From assembly GCA_934561555.1 (NCBI GenBank), contig CAKTGQ010000030.1:1-19687 (forward strand): a stretch of DNA of 19,687 nt, read 5' to 3'. The notes under the pieces are model-generated. The model made no database searches. It was not told the DNA's origin and saw only the letters and a program-made list of their open reading frames with translations. A program made the position numbers and the translations under genes. Positions 12,728 through 19,687 of this stretch are shown here, piece by piece (the stretch's first letter is position 1; every line of letters starts with the position of its first letter). The DNA comes from an uncultured Faecalibacterium sp. Lineage in GTDB: Bacteria > Bacillota > Clostridia > Oscillospirales > Ruminococcaceae.

Positions 12728-13924
12728 ATGAAAAAGCTATTCAATAGTCTGCCCTTCCGGCTTTTGCTGGGCATTTTTGTTGGTATCATCCTTGGTCAGA
12801 TATTCAACGAGAGCGTCATGGGCGTTGTGGTGACCCTGCAGTACATCATGGGTCAGCTCATCACCTTCTGTGTGCCGCTGATCATCATCGGCTTCATTGC
12901 TCCGTCCATCACAAAGCTTGGCAAAAACGCTTCCCGCCTGCTGGCAGTGGCCATCGTCATCGCCTATGTGTCCTCTGTCTGCGCAGCCTTCATGAGCATG
13001 GGCGCAGGCTACGGTCTGATCCCCCACCTGTCCATCGATAACAACGTTGCCGGTCTGCGCGAGCTGCCGGGCGTCGTCTTTGAGCTGAACATTCCCCAGA
13101 TCATGAGCGTCATGAGCGCTCTGGTGCTGAGCGTTCTGGTGGGTCTGGCTGCTACCTGGACCAACAGCAAGCTGACCTGCGACTTTTTGGCTGAGTTCCA
13201 GAACATCGTGCTGGACATCGTGAGCAAGGTCATCATCCCCGTTCTGCCCTTCTACATTGCCGCCACCTTCTGCGGCCTGAGCTACGAGGGCACCATCACC
13301 CATCAGCTGCCCGCCTTCCTGCAGATCATCGTCATCGTTATGGCCGGTCACTACATCTGGCTGGCTGTGCTGTACCTGCTGGCCGGTGCTTACTCCGGCA
13401 AGAACCCCTGGGAAGTGCTGCGCCACTACGGCCCCGCTTACCTGACCGCTGTCGGTACCATGTCCAGTGCTGCTACCCTGGGTGTGGCTCTGGAGTGCGC
13501 CCGTAAGAGCAAGGTCCTGCGTAAGGACATGGTGAGCTTCGGCATCCCCCTGTTTGCCAACATCCACCTGTGCGGCTCTGTGCTGACCGAGGTGTTCTTC
13601 TGCATGACCGTTTCCAAGATCCTGTACGGCAAGCTGCCCAGCGTCGGCACCATGATCCTGTTCTGCCTGCTGCTCGGCATCTTCGCCATCGGCGCACCCG
13701 GCGTGCCCGGCGGCACTGTCATGGCTTCTCTGGGTCTGATCACCGGTGTTTTGATGTTCGACAACGCCGGTACTGCTCTGATGCTGGCCATCTTCGCCCT
13801 GCAGGACAGCTTCGGCACCGCCTGCAACGTGACCGGTGACGGCGCGTTGACCCTGATGCTGACCGGCTATGCCGAGAAGCACGGCATCGCTGATACCGGC
13901 GACCTCGAAAGCCCGATCCTGTGA
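12728..13924 (+). CDS. Dicarboxylate/amino acid:cation symporter (DAACS family)
   Basis: This 398-aa membrane protein starts at ATG after AGAGG, 50 bp after cyuA with only a small CCCC/GGGG hairpin between. It has the eight-helix plus two-hairpin layout of glutamate-transporter-like symporters. The Ser-rich hairpin 1 is GTMSSAATLGVALE (about 242-255) and hairpin 2 is GAPGVPGGTVMAS (about 321-333). The C-terminal helix carries DSFGTACNVTGDG, the substrate/Na-site region. The substrate is not fixed by these motifs; operon context argues for a neutral amino acid such as cysteine or serine, with Na+ or H+ coupling. The protein is shorter than typical GltP (about 430). Confidence 0.88.
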   Translation: MKKLFNSLPFRLLLGIFVGIILGQIFNESVMGVVVTLQYIMGQLITFCVPLIIIGFIAPSITKLGKNASRLLAVAIVIAYVSSVCAAFMSMGAGYGLIPHLSIDNNVAGLRELPGVVFELNIPQIMSVMSALVLSVLVGLAATWTNSKLTCDFLAEFQNIVLDIVSKVIIPVLPFYIAATFCGLSYEGTITHQLPAFLQIIVIVMAGHYIWLAVLYLLAGAYSGKNPWEVLRHYGPAYLTAVGTMSSAATLGVALECARKSKVLRKDMVSFGIPLFANIHLCGSVLTEVFFCMTVSKILYGKLPSVGTMILFCLLLGIFAIGAPGVPGGTVMASLGLITGVLMFDNAGTALMLAIFALQDSFGTACNVTGDGALTLMLTGYAEKHGIADTGDLESPIL

Positions 13925-13986
13925 TAAAAACCTGAGTATTCCTCCTTAATCGCAAGAGACTGTGAACAGACAGTCCCAAAATCTCC

Positions 13987-14024
13987 AAAAAGCCCCGGCG
14001 ACCGCATGGCCGCCGGGGCTTTTT
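13987..14024 (+). terminator. Terminator of the ridA-cyuA-symporter operon
   Basis: Arms 13987-14000 and 14011-14024 form a perfect 14-bp AAAAAGCCCCGGCG stem with a 10-nt loop and a five-T tail. Confidence 0.9.
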
Positions 14025-14078
14025 GTACTGCAACCCGGTTTGATATCCGGCGTAATGGGATGAAATTTTTGAAACGCC

Positions 14079-14107
14079 TTTAAAACCATAAAGTAAAATG
14101 CTATACT
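14079..14107 (+). promoter_or_regulatory. Promoter of the CDF transporter gene
   Basis: TTTAAA (14079-14084), 17-bp spacer, TATACT (14102-14107); start near 14114, leader about 43 nt. No metal riboswitch is evident in so short a leader. Confidence 0.65.
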
Positions 14108-14156
14108 AGAAGGAAATTGGGACGCGCTGAAAATGCGCAGCCCGAAAGGAGCCTTT

Positions 14157-15341
14157 ATGACGCAGCTTTTGATCCGTCTTTTTATACGCCGCCCAAATTC
14201 CCCGCAGGACCCTCGCGTCCGCGCCGCCTACGGCAATCTGGCCAGTGTGGTGGGCATGGTGTGCAATATCCTGCTCTGTCTGGGCAAATTTGTGGTGGGC
14301 ACCCTGTTCGGCTCGATTGCCATTACTGCCGATGCGCTGAATAACCTTTCGGATGCTTCCTCCAATATCGTCAGTCTGGTGGGCTTCAAGCTGGCCGCCA
14401 AGGCACCGGACGCCGAGCATCCCTACGGTCACGCCCGCTTTGAGTATCTGGCGGGGCTGGTGGTCAGCGTGACCATTCTGGGCATCGGCTTTTCCCTGCT
14501 GAAGGAGTCGGTCACCAAGGTGCTGCATCCCACACCGGTGCAGTTCGGCTGGCTGACCGTGGCGGTGCTGGTGGTGTCCATTCTGGTCAAGCTGTGGATG
14601 AGCAGCTTCAACCGCACCATTGGCCGCATCATCGCCTCGGAGACCCTGATCGCCACCGCCGCCGACAGCCGCAACGATGTGCTGAGCACTGCTGCCGTGC
14701 TGGTGGCCGCCATCCTCTGCCGGGTGACCGGCTGGGATGTGCTGGACGGCCTGATGGGTGTGGGCGTGGCAGTGTTTATCCTGATCTCCGGCTGGGGACT
14801 GGTGATGGATACCCTGAGCCCGCTGCTGGGTGAAAGCCCCAGCGAGGATCTGGTAGAGCATATCGAACAGACTGTGATGAGCTATCCCGGCGTGCTGGGC
14901 GTACATGATCTGATGGTGCACGACTACGGCCCCGGTCATCAGTTTGCGTCCATCCATGTGGAACTGCCCGCCGAGCAGGACCCGCTGGAAGCGCACGACC
15001 TGATCGACAACATCGAGCGGGACTTTATGAAAAATGACCACCTGATGGTGACCATCCACTACGACCCCATCGTCACCTCGGACGCCGCCGTGGGGGTGCT
15101 GCGCAGCCGCCTGACCGAAAAGCTGCGCCAGCTGGACCCGGCACTCTCGCTGCACGACCTGCGCATCGTGCCGGGCAAGACCCACACCAATGTGCTTTTT
15201 GATCTGGTGCTCCCGGCGGGCTATGCCGGGGACAAGGTGGAGCTGCTGACCCAGATGGAGCAGTTCATCAAAGAGCAGGACCCCGCCTACAACTGCATTA
15301 TCAAGCTGGAACAGAGCTATACGGCTGCGGCTCATAAATGA
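14157..15341 (+). CDS. Cation diffusion facilitator (CDF) metal exporter
   Basis: ATG 14157 follows AAAGGAG at 5 bp and is chosen over ATG 14133. The 394-aa protein has the six-helix CDF membrane part (about 25-215) and a cytoplasmic ferredoxin-like C-terminal domain (about 220-310). An extra C-terminal segment of about 80 residues follows, with a second TIHYDPI..., LDLRIVPGKTHTNVLFDL-like stretch. The transport site reads Asp59-x3-Asn63 (ADALNNLSDA) and Asp170-x3-Asp174 (ADSRND); the His of the classical zinc exporters (YiiP) is absent. HPYGHARFEYL follows helix 2 as in the family. It probably exports a divalent metal, perhaps manganese or iron rather than zinc, by proton exchange; the metal is inferred. 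The aminotransferase gene follows after 58 bp. Confidence 0.88.
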   Translation: MTQLLIRLFIRRPNSPQDPRVRAAYGNLASVVGMVCNILLCLGKFVVGTLFGSIAITADALNNLSDASSNIVSLVGFKLAAKAPDAEHPYGHARFEYLAGLVVSVTILGIGFSLLKESVTKVLHPTPVQFGWLTVAVLVVSILVKLWMSSFNRTIGRIIASETLIATAADSRNDVLSTAAVLVAAILCRVTGWDVLDGLMGVGVAVFILISGWGLVMDTLSPLLGESPSEDLVEHIEQTVMSYPGVLGVHDLMVHDYGPGHQFASIHVELPAEQDPLEAHDLIDNIERDFMKNDHLMVTIHYDPIVTSDAAVGVLRSRLTEKLRQLDPALSLHDLRIVPGKTHTNVLFDLVLPAGYAGDKVELLTQMEQFIKEQDPAYNCIIKLEQSYTAAAHK

Positions 15342-15399
15342 GGGGGAGCCGCCCCGCACAGGCTCTGTGCAGATATAAGGAAAGCAGAGGGAAAGTAGT

Positions 15400-16587
15400 A
15401 TGCTGAACGAGACCTACCGCGCCATGCTGAACAACAAAAGCGTCATCCGCGAAACCTTCATGTATGGCAGACAGCGCGCTGCCCAGATCGGCAGCGAGAA
15501 TGTGTTCGATTATTCACTGGGCAACCCCAGCGTGCCCTGCCCGCCGGAGTTCACCGAAGCCATGCAGACCCTGCTGGCACAAGAAGAGCCGGTAAGTCTG
15601 CACGGCTATTGCCCCAGTCAGGGCGACCCGGGCTTCCGCACCGCTGTGGCGGCGCATCTGACCGAGACTTTCGGTCTGCCCTACGCGCAAAAGCACATCT
15701 TCCCCACCACCGGCGCGGCGGGTGCCATCGCCCACGCCATCCGGGCGGTGACCCAGCCCAGAGACGAGGTGCTGACCTTTGCGCCTTACTTCCCGGAGTA
15801 CGGCCCCTATGTGGCGGGCACCGGCGCAGTGCTGCGGGTCGTTCCCCCGCAGGCGCCCACCTTCCAGCCCAATCTGGAAGCCTTTGCACAGATGCTGACC
15901 GAAAAGGTCACCTGTGTGCTCATCAACACGCCTAATAACCCCACCGGCGTGGTCTACTCTGCCGACACCCTGACCCGCATGGCGGCGATCTTGACCGAAA
16001 AGAGCGCCCAGTACGGCCACAATATCTTTCTGGTCAGCGACGAGCCCTACCGGGACATCGTGTTTGACGGCAAGACCGTGCCTTACCCGGCGGCGTTCTA
16101 CCCCCACACCCTGACCTGCTTCTCCTACTCCAAGAGCCTGAGCCTGCCCGGCGAGCGTCTGGGCTATGTGGCGGTGCGCCCGGGGTGCGAGGGGGAGGAT
16201 ATCCTTGTGGACATGATGAGCCAGATCTCCCGCTTTACCGGCCACAACTGCCCGCCCAGCATCATCCAGCGGGCGGTCAGCCGCTGCCAGAAGGCGACCA
16301 GCGACCTTTCGGTCTACCAGACCAATATGGAGCTGCTGTACCAGAAACTCACCGCGCTGGGCTTTGAGGTGGAGCGCCCGGGCGGCACCTTCTACATCTT
16401 CCCCAAGGCACTGGAGGAGGACGCAAATGCCTTCTGCCAGAAAGCCCGGGAGTTCGACCTGCTGCTGGTGCCCGGCGACAGCTTTGGGGTGAAGGGCTAT
16501 GTGCGCCTTGCCTATTGCATCGACACCGAAAAGGTAAAGCGCAGCCTGCCCGCCTTTGAAAAGCTGGCAGCCGCCTACCGCAAATAA
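15400..16587 (+). CDS. PLP-dependent class I/II aminotransferase
   Basis: This 395-aa fold-type I aminotransferase has GNPSVPCPPEF (substrate lid), NTPNNPTG (179-183 core), SDEPYRD with Asp214 and Tyr217 for the pyridine ring, and FSYSKSLSLPGERLG with the Schiff-base Lys245. RLAYCID near the C-terminus carries the carboxylate-binding Arg. This is the AspC/AlaT-like superfamily that moves amino groups between amino acids and 2-oxo acids. The exact substrate is unresolved; aspartate and aromatic or branched-chain amino acids are candidates. The MLNETYRAMLNNKSVIRE start is distinctive of a clostridial subgroup. A GCACAG/CTGTGC mini-hairpin and no promoter lie before it, so it may be read from the CDF promoter. 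icd follows 60 bp later, pairing 2-oxoglutarate supply with transamination. Confidence 0.87.
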   Translation: MLNETYRAMLNNKSVIRETFMYGRQRAAQIGSENVFDYSLGNPSVPCPPEFTEAMQTLLAQEEPVSLHGYCPSQGDPGFRTAVAAHLTETFGLPYAQKHIFPTTGAAGAIAHAIRAVTQPRDEVLTFAPYFPEYGPYVAGTGAVLRVVPPQAPTFQPNLEAFAQMLTEKVTCVLINTPNNPTGVVYSADTLTRMAAILTEKSAQYGHNIFLVSDEPYRDIVFDGKTVPYPAAFYPHTLTCFSYSKSLSLPGERLGYVAVRPGCEGEDILVDMMSQISRFTGHNCPPSIIQRAVSRCQKATSDLSVYQTNMELLYQKLTALGFEVERPGGTFYIFPKALEEDANAFCQKAREFDLLLVPGDSFGVKGYVRLAYCIDTEKVKRSLPAFEKLAAAYRK

Positions 16588-16647
16588 CCGGAACGCCCCT
16601 GCATGGGGCATAAAATACACAACCAATAGAGGAAAGGGAAACCTGCT

Positions 16648-17859
16648 ATGGAAAAGATCAAGATGACGACCCCGCTGGTGGAGATGGACGGCGACGAGAT
16701 GACCCGCATCCTGTGGAAGATGATCAAGGATGAGCTGATCCTCCCCTTTGTGGATCTCAAGACCGAGTACTACGATCTGGGTCTGCCCAACCGCGATGCC
16801 ACCGCAGATCAGGTGACCATGGATGCCGCCCTCGCCAACAAGAAGTACGGCGTGTCGGTCAAGTGCGCCACCATCACCCCCAATGCCCAGCGCGTGGAGG
16901 AGTACAAGCTGCACGAGATGTGGAAGAGCCCCAACGGCACCATCCGCGCCGTGCTGGACGGCACCGTGTTCCGCGCACCCATTATGATCGACAGCATCCA
17001 TCCGGTGGTCAAGAACTGGAAGAAGCCCATCACCATCGCCCGCCACGCCTACGGCGATGTGTATAAGTGCACCGAGTTCCGCATTCCCGGCGCAGGCAAG
17101 GCAGAGCTGGTGTTCACCGGTGCAGACGGTAGCCAGCAGTGCGCCACCGTCTTTGACTTTGAGGGTGCCGGTGTGCTGCAGGGTCAGTACAACAAGGATG
17201 ATTCCATCCGCAGCTTCGCCCGCAGCTGCTTCAACTACGCACTGGATGTGAAGCAGGATCTGTGGTTCGGCGCAAAGGACACCATCTCCAAGAAGTATGA
17301 CCATACCTTCAAGGATATCTTCCAGGAGACCTACGACGCCGAGTACAAGGAAAAGTTTGAAGCTGCCGGCATCACCTACTTCTACAGCCTCATCGACGAT
17401 ATCGTGGCGCGTGTCATCCGCAGCGAGGGCGGTTTTGTCTGGGCCTGCAAGAACTACGATGGCGATGTGATGAGCGATATGGTGTCCACCGCCTTTGGCT
17501 CGCTGGCCATGATGACCAGTGTGCTGGTCAGCCCGGACGGCAAGTACGAGTACGAGGCCGCCCACGGCACCGTCACCCGCCATTACTATAAGTATCTGAA
17601 GGGCGAAAAGACCTCCACCAACCCCATGGCCACCATCTTTGCGTGGTCCGGTGCCTTCAAGAAGCGCGGCGAGCTGGATAACCTGCCGGAACTGGTGCAC
17701 TTTGGCGAGGCACTGGAGGCCGCAAGCCTGCAGACCCTGAACGAGGGCATCATGACCAAGGACCTGTGCGGTCTGGCAGAGGGCATCACCCCCACCGCCG
17801 TAGACAGCGAGGGCTTTATCAAGGCCATCCGCACCCGTCTGGAAGCTAAGTTGGCATAA
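16648..17859 (+). CDS. icd: NADP-dependent isocitrate dehydrogenase, eukaryotic-like type
   Basis: This 403-aa protein belongs to the type II (eukaryotic-like) NADP isocitrate dehydrogenases. Substrate residues fall at the same numbers as in human IDH1: Ser94 and Arg100 in SPNGTIR, Arg109 in TVFRAP, Arg132 in ARHAYGD. The metal-site Asp residues ([19 protein letters not shown]) and the NADP loop ([22 protein letters not shown]) are intact. It converts isocitrate to 2-oxoglutarate with CO2 and NADPH, linking the citrate branch to glutamate synthesis. Start ATG follows AGAGGAAAGGG. A strong terminator follows 22 bp after the stop, closing the CDF-aminotransferase-icd run. Confidence 0.95.
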   Translation: MEKIKMTTPLVEMDGDEMTRILWKMIKDELILPFVDLKTEYYDLGLPNRDATADQVTMDAALANKKYGVSVKCATITPNAQRVEEYKLHEMWKSPNGTIRAVLDGTVFRAPIMIDSIHPVVKNWKKPITIARHAYGDVYKCTEFRIPGAGKAELVFTGADGSQQCATVFDFEGAGVLQGQYNKDDSIRSFARSCFNYALDVKQDLWFGAKDTISKKYDHTFKDIFQETYDAEYKEKFEAAGITYFYSLIDDIVARVIRSEGGFVWACKNYDGDVMSDMVSTAFGSLAMMTSVLVSPDGKYEYEAAHGTVTRHYYKYLKGEKTSTNPMATIFAWSGAFKKRGELDNLPELVHFGEALEAASLQTLNEGIMTKDLCGLAEGITPTAVDSEGFIKAIRTRLEAKLA

Positions 17860-17881
17860 AACGATTTTCAATATAGCATAA

Positions 17882-17925
17882 AAACCGGAACGATCCACCC
17901 GAAAAAGGGAAGATCGTTCCGGTTT
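17882..17925. terminator. Bidirectional terminator between icd and the NUDIX gene
   Basis: Perfect 14-bp arms AAACCGGAACGATC (17882-17895) and GATCGTTCCGGTTT (17912-17925), with an inner CCC/GGG. T-rich tails on both strands, stronger on the minus strand (TTTTTAT). Confidence 0.87.
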
Positions 17926-17963
17926 ATGTTTTAGGCAGGATGTGCGACAAACTGGAATTTGTC

Positions 17964-18581
17964 TTAGTCAAAGACCGTTTGCATACTTGGATTTTCATGT
18001 GCTTCAAAGCACATCAATATTTGCTCCCGCGTACACTTTTCAACGGCAAGATTTACTGGCAGTTCCTTCTTGCTGAAAAAAGAAATCGCCGTTGTTTCGA
18101 TATTCTTTCGGAACGTTCCTCCTTCATATCTGCACAGGACAAACGCCTTCAGAATGCCATAAGCATAATTTACCACATTGTGCTTTCTCCAATCCTGAAC
18201 AGCAATGAGCTTTTCTGCTGTTACGATCAATCCGGCTTCTTCGTGAACTTCTTTTTCTGTATTGGATGCAATGGACTGATCTACATCACACCAGCCTCCC
18301 GGCAATGCCCATGTTCCGTCATTTTCACGAACAAGAAGGATTTTTTCGTTGACAAACACAGCCGCTCTGGTATCGACTTTTGGTGTCTGGTAGCCGGATT
18401 CGCCGCAGAACAAATCAAAGACCTTGTTTACCGGAATATCTGTCTTCAGAGACAGCATTTCTGCCGCAATTTCCCGCAGTTCTTCATACCGCTCTTTGTC
18501 GTACTGATCTTTTCCGTATTGAAGTCCTGCCTGCGCAATGCTCTGAATACGAATCGCAAACTCGATCCACTTATCATTCAT
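17964..18581 (-). CDS. NUDIX hydrolase with N-terminal NUDIX_N-like helical region
   Basis: ATG 18581 is chosen over the in-frame ATG at 18641, which would overlap aroD; GGAGGT lies 6 bp upstream. The 205-aa protein has a helical N-terminal part (1-65: WIEFAIRIQSIAQAGLQY..) typical of a group of ADP-ribose-type pyrophosphatases. The NUDIX fold follows (TRAAVFVNEKILLVREND, WALPGGWCDVDQ). The box is G96-x5-Q102-x7-K110-E111-x2-E114-E115-x-G117: the usual first Glu is Gln and Arg is Lys, while the metal-binding EVHEE core is intact. It likely hydrolyses a nucleoside diphosphate derivative. The gene is visibly richer in A+T than its neighbours, hinting at recent acquisition. No own promoter was found; it may be read through from aroD. 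Confidence 0.85.
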   Translation of the reverse strand: MNDKWIEFAIRIQSIAQAGLQYGKDQYDKERYEELREIAAEMLSLKTDIPVNKVFDLFCGESGYQTPKVDTRAAVFVNEKILLVRENDGTWALPGGWCDVDQSIASNTEKEVHEEAGLIVTAEKLIAVQDWRKHNVVNYAYGILKAFVLCRYEGGTFRKNIETTAISFFSKKELPVNLAVEKCTREQILMCFEAHENPSMQTVFD

Positions 18582-18612
18582 ATAAGTACCTCCACAAATT
18601 CCGATTTGTTGA

Positions 18613-19368
18613 TTACAAATGCAGTGCATCCAGCACTTCATTTACGATGTCAAGCGACACCTGCCCCGGTGCGCTGGCCTGTCCGGGATTTGCAAAGGTC
18701 ATGGCGGAGCCAAAGGCCTCCCCGGCCAGACGGCTCACCGCACCCAGCGCTCCCATGCTCATGGTGATGACCGGTGTTTCCGGGTGAAGGTCTGCCATCT
18801 CGGCGGTAGCGGCCAGCAGCTCCAGCACATCGGTGCGGCACCGGGGCATTACGGCCAGCTTGGGCAGGTCGGCTCCGGCCTGCTGCATCTGTACCATGCG
18901 GGAAACAAGCTCTGCCCGGGGCGGGGTCTTGGCAAAATCGTGGCTGGAACAGACCACCGCGACCCCGGCGGAATGCGCCTGCTCCACCAGCTTGGGCAAA
19001 TCTGCTCCGGCGGTGAAAAATTCGATGTCCAGCAGGTCGGCGCAGTCAGTGTCGAGGATCAGGTGTAGAAAGGCAAGGTATTCAGGATGGGAGAGCGCCT
19101 GTTCGCCGCCCTCTGCCTTGGTGCGGAAGGTCACCAGCAGAAGCTTGTCCCGCAGGGCGACCCGCAGCTTCTGTACGCAGCGGGCAATGGCAGCGGGGGA
19201 CTGAAAGCCCTCGAACCAGTCTACCCGCCATTCCACGCAATCGGCCGGCAATGTTGAAAACTGCGCGGCCTTTTCCAGAATAGCAGCTTCGGTGCGCTCT
19301 ACGATGGGCAGAATGACCTTGGGGCGGCCCTCCCCGATGCGGCAGCCGCGGATGTTGACACAGGACAT
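18613..19368 (-). CDS. aroD: Type I 3-dehydroquinate dehydratase
   Basis: This 251-aa protein matches class I AroD. Catalytic and binding residues fall at the same numbers as in the enterobacterial enzyme: Glu46 (VEWRVD), His143 (SSHDF), Lys170 (LPKLAVMP, Schiff base). Arg in RTKAEGG, MSMGALGAVSR and SAPGQ at the substrate site are also present. It turns 3-dehydroquinate into 3-dehydroshikimate, the third step of the shikimate path. Start ATG 19368 follows AAGGAGAA. No other shikimate gene is in the window, so it is detached from an aro cluster here. The NUDIX gene lies 31 bp downstream in the same direction. Confidence 0.95.
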   Translation of the reverse strand: MSCVNIRGCRIGEGRPKVILPIVERTEAAILEKAAQFSTLPADCVEWRVDWFEGFQSPAAIARCVQKLRVALRDKLLLVTFRTKAEGGEQALSHPEYLAFLHLILDTDCADLLDIEFFTAGADLPKLVEQAHSAGVAVVCSSHDFAKTPPRAELVSRMVQMQQAGADLPKLAVMPRCRTDVLELLAATAEMADLHPETPVITMSMGALGAVSRLAGEAFGSAMTFANPGQASAPGQVSLDIVNEVLDALHL

Positions 19369-19427
19369 GGCGCTTCTCCTTTATATAATAAGTATAGCTA
19401 CATCATACAGGATACTGGAATGACTCC

Positions 19428-19456
19428 ATAATACGTTCTGCCCGCCGCCTTGTCAA
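19428..19456 (-). promoter_or_regulatory. Promoter of aroD
   Basis: Minus strand TTGACA (19451-19456), 17-bp spacer, TATTAT (19428-19433); leader about 53 nt. Confidence 0.75.
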
Positions 19457-19538
19457 GAAAAGGAGATAATTATAATAGGAGAAAAATAGGGGCTTTTACC
19501 CCTCCGCAAAGAAATTGGAAAAAAGATGTCAAAAAGTG

Positions 19539-19567
19539 TTGACAAGAGCAGCGGGGTGTGGTATTAT
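19539..19567 (+). promoter_or_regulatory. Strong promoter, probably of a stable-RNA operon
   Basis: Consensus TTGACA (19539-19544), 17-bp spacer, TATTAT (19562-19567), with A/T-rich DNA upstream. It is part of the inverted repeat TGTCAA-AAAGTG-TTGACA (19527-19544) and shares AAAAGTGTTGAC with the tRNA-Ser promoter. The 113 nt after the likely start (near 19574) carry no reading frame with a ribosome site. They contain complementary GAGCGC/GCGCTC pieces (19573 region and 19680-19686), as expected for an rRNA leader with 16S rRNA beyond the window. That identity is inferred. Confidence 0.5.
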
Positions 19568-19687
19568 ACTTGAGCGCCAAGCGCTGAGACAAAAGAATGA
19601 CTTCTGAAGCCTCAGCAGGAAGCCCTTGAAAAGAACCAATAGACGCTGAAAAGTTCCGGTTAGCACCGAGAAACCCGAAGCGCTCCA

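Noticed and set aside
14108..14156. Manganese riboswitch before the CDF gene
   Set aside because: The leader is only about 43 nt, too short for a yybP-ykoY-type structure.
14106..15359. Long His/Gln-rich minus-strand frame
   Set aside because: Shadow of the CDF gene.
15514..17898. Very long open frame on the minus strand (about 794 codons)
   Set aside because: It lies opposite icd and the aminotransferase, both with full catalytic motifs; the translation is Gly/Ala/Val/His-rich without domains, as expected for antisense of GC-rich genes.

Overview
The window looks like a high-GC, low-repeat-gene stretch of a Gram-positive gut clostridium. Faecalibacterium or a close Oscillospiraceae relative is my best guess. 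I infer this from GC-rich genes with AT-rich TTGACA/TATAAT-type promoters and AGGAGG ribosome sites, many lipoproteins, and hairpin-rich intergenic repeats. The species is not proven by the sequence.

Left part (1-5.5 kb): a truncated PTS glucose IIA gene (minus) diverges from two tandem DUF3048 lipoprotein genes. A hairpin repeat tract, a twin-arginine (Tat) secreted protein, a histidine phosphatase and a small leucine-rich-repeat lipoprotein, all minus, follow.

Middle (5.9-8.7 kb): an XRE-type regulator is followed by three Tat lipoproteins. These three and the minus-strand protein at 3342-3947 form one family with the same N-terminal layout (RR at residues 7-8, Cys at residue 30). Three of the four have a visible promoter of their own. 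This is the least explained gene group here and my main candidate for something undescribed. A tRNA-Ser(CGA) gene with its own promoter and terminator ends the section, followed by about 800 bp of decayed DNA.

Right-middle (9.8-14.0 kb): a YheO/DauR-type regulator diverges from ridA - cyuA-like L-cysteine desulfidase - dicarboxylate/amino-acid:cation symporter. The set fits uptake and breakdown of an amino acid, probably cysteine, with RidA clearing the 2-aminoacrylate that the breakdown makes. Palindromes and TTCTCAT half-sites lie in the divergent control region.

Right part (14.1-19.7 kb): a CDF metal exporter, a PLP aminotransferase and a eukaryotic-type NADP isocitrate dehydrogenase run together to one terminator. 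A NUDIX hydrolase and type I 3-dehydroquinate dehydratase (aroD) run toward them. The window ends in a strong promoter sharing AAAAGTGTTGAC with the tRNA-Ser promoter, probably the start of a stable-RNA (rRNA?) operon.

Two hairpin-rich repeat copies in opposite orientation (about 4755-4920 and 10697-10904) and a related tract at 3028-3291 appear to belong to one superfamily.
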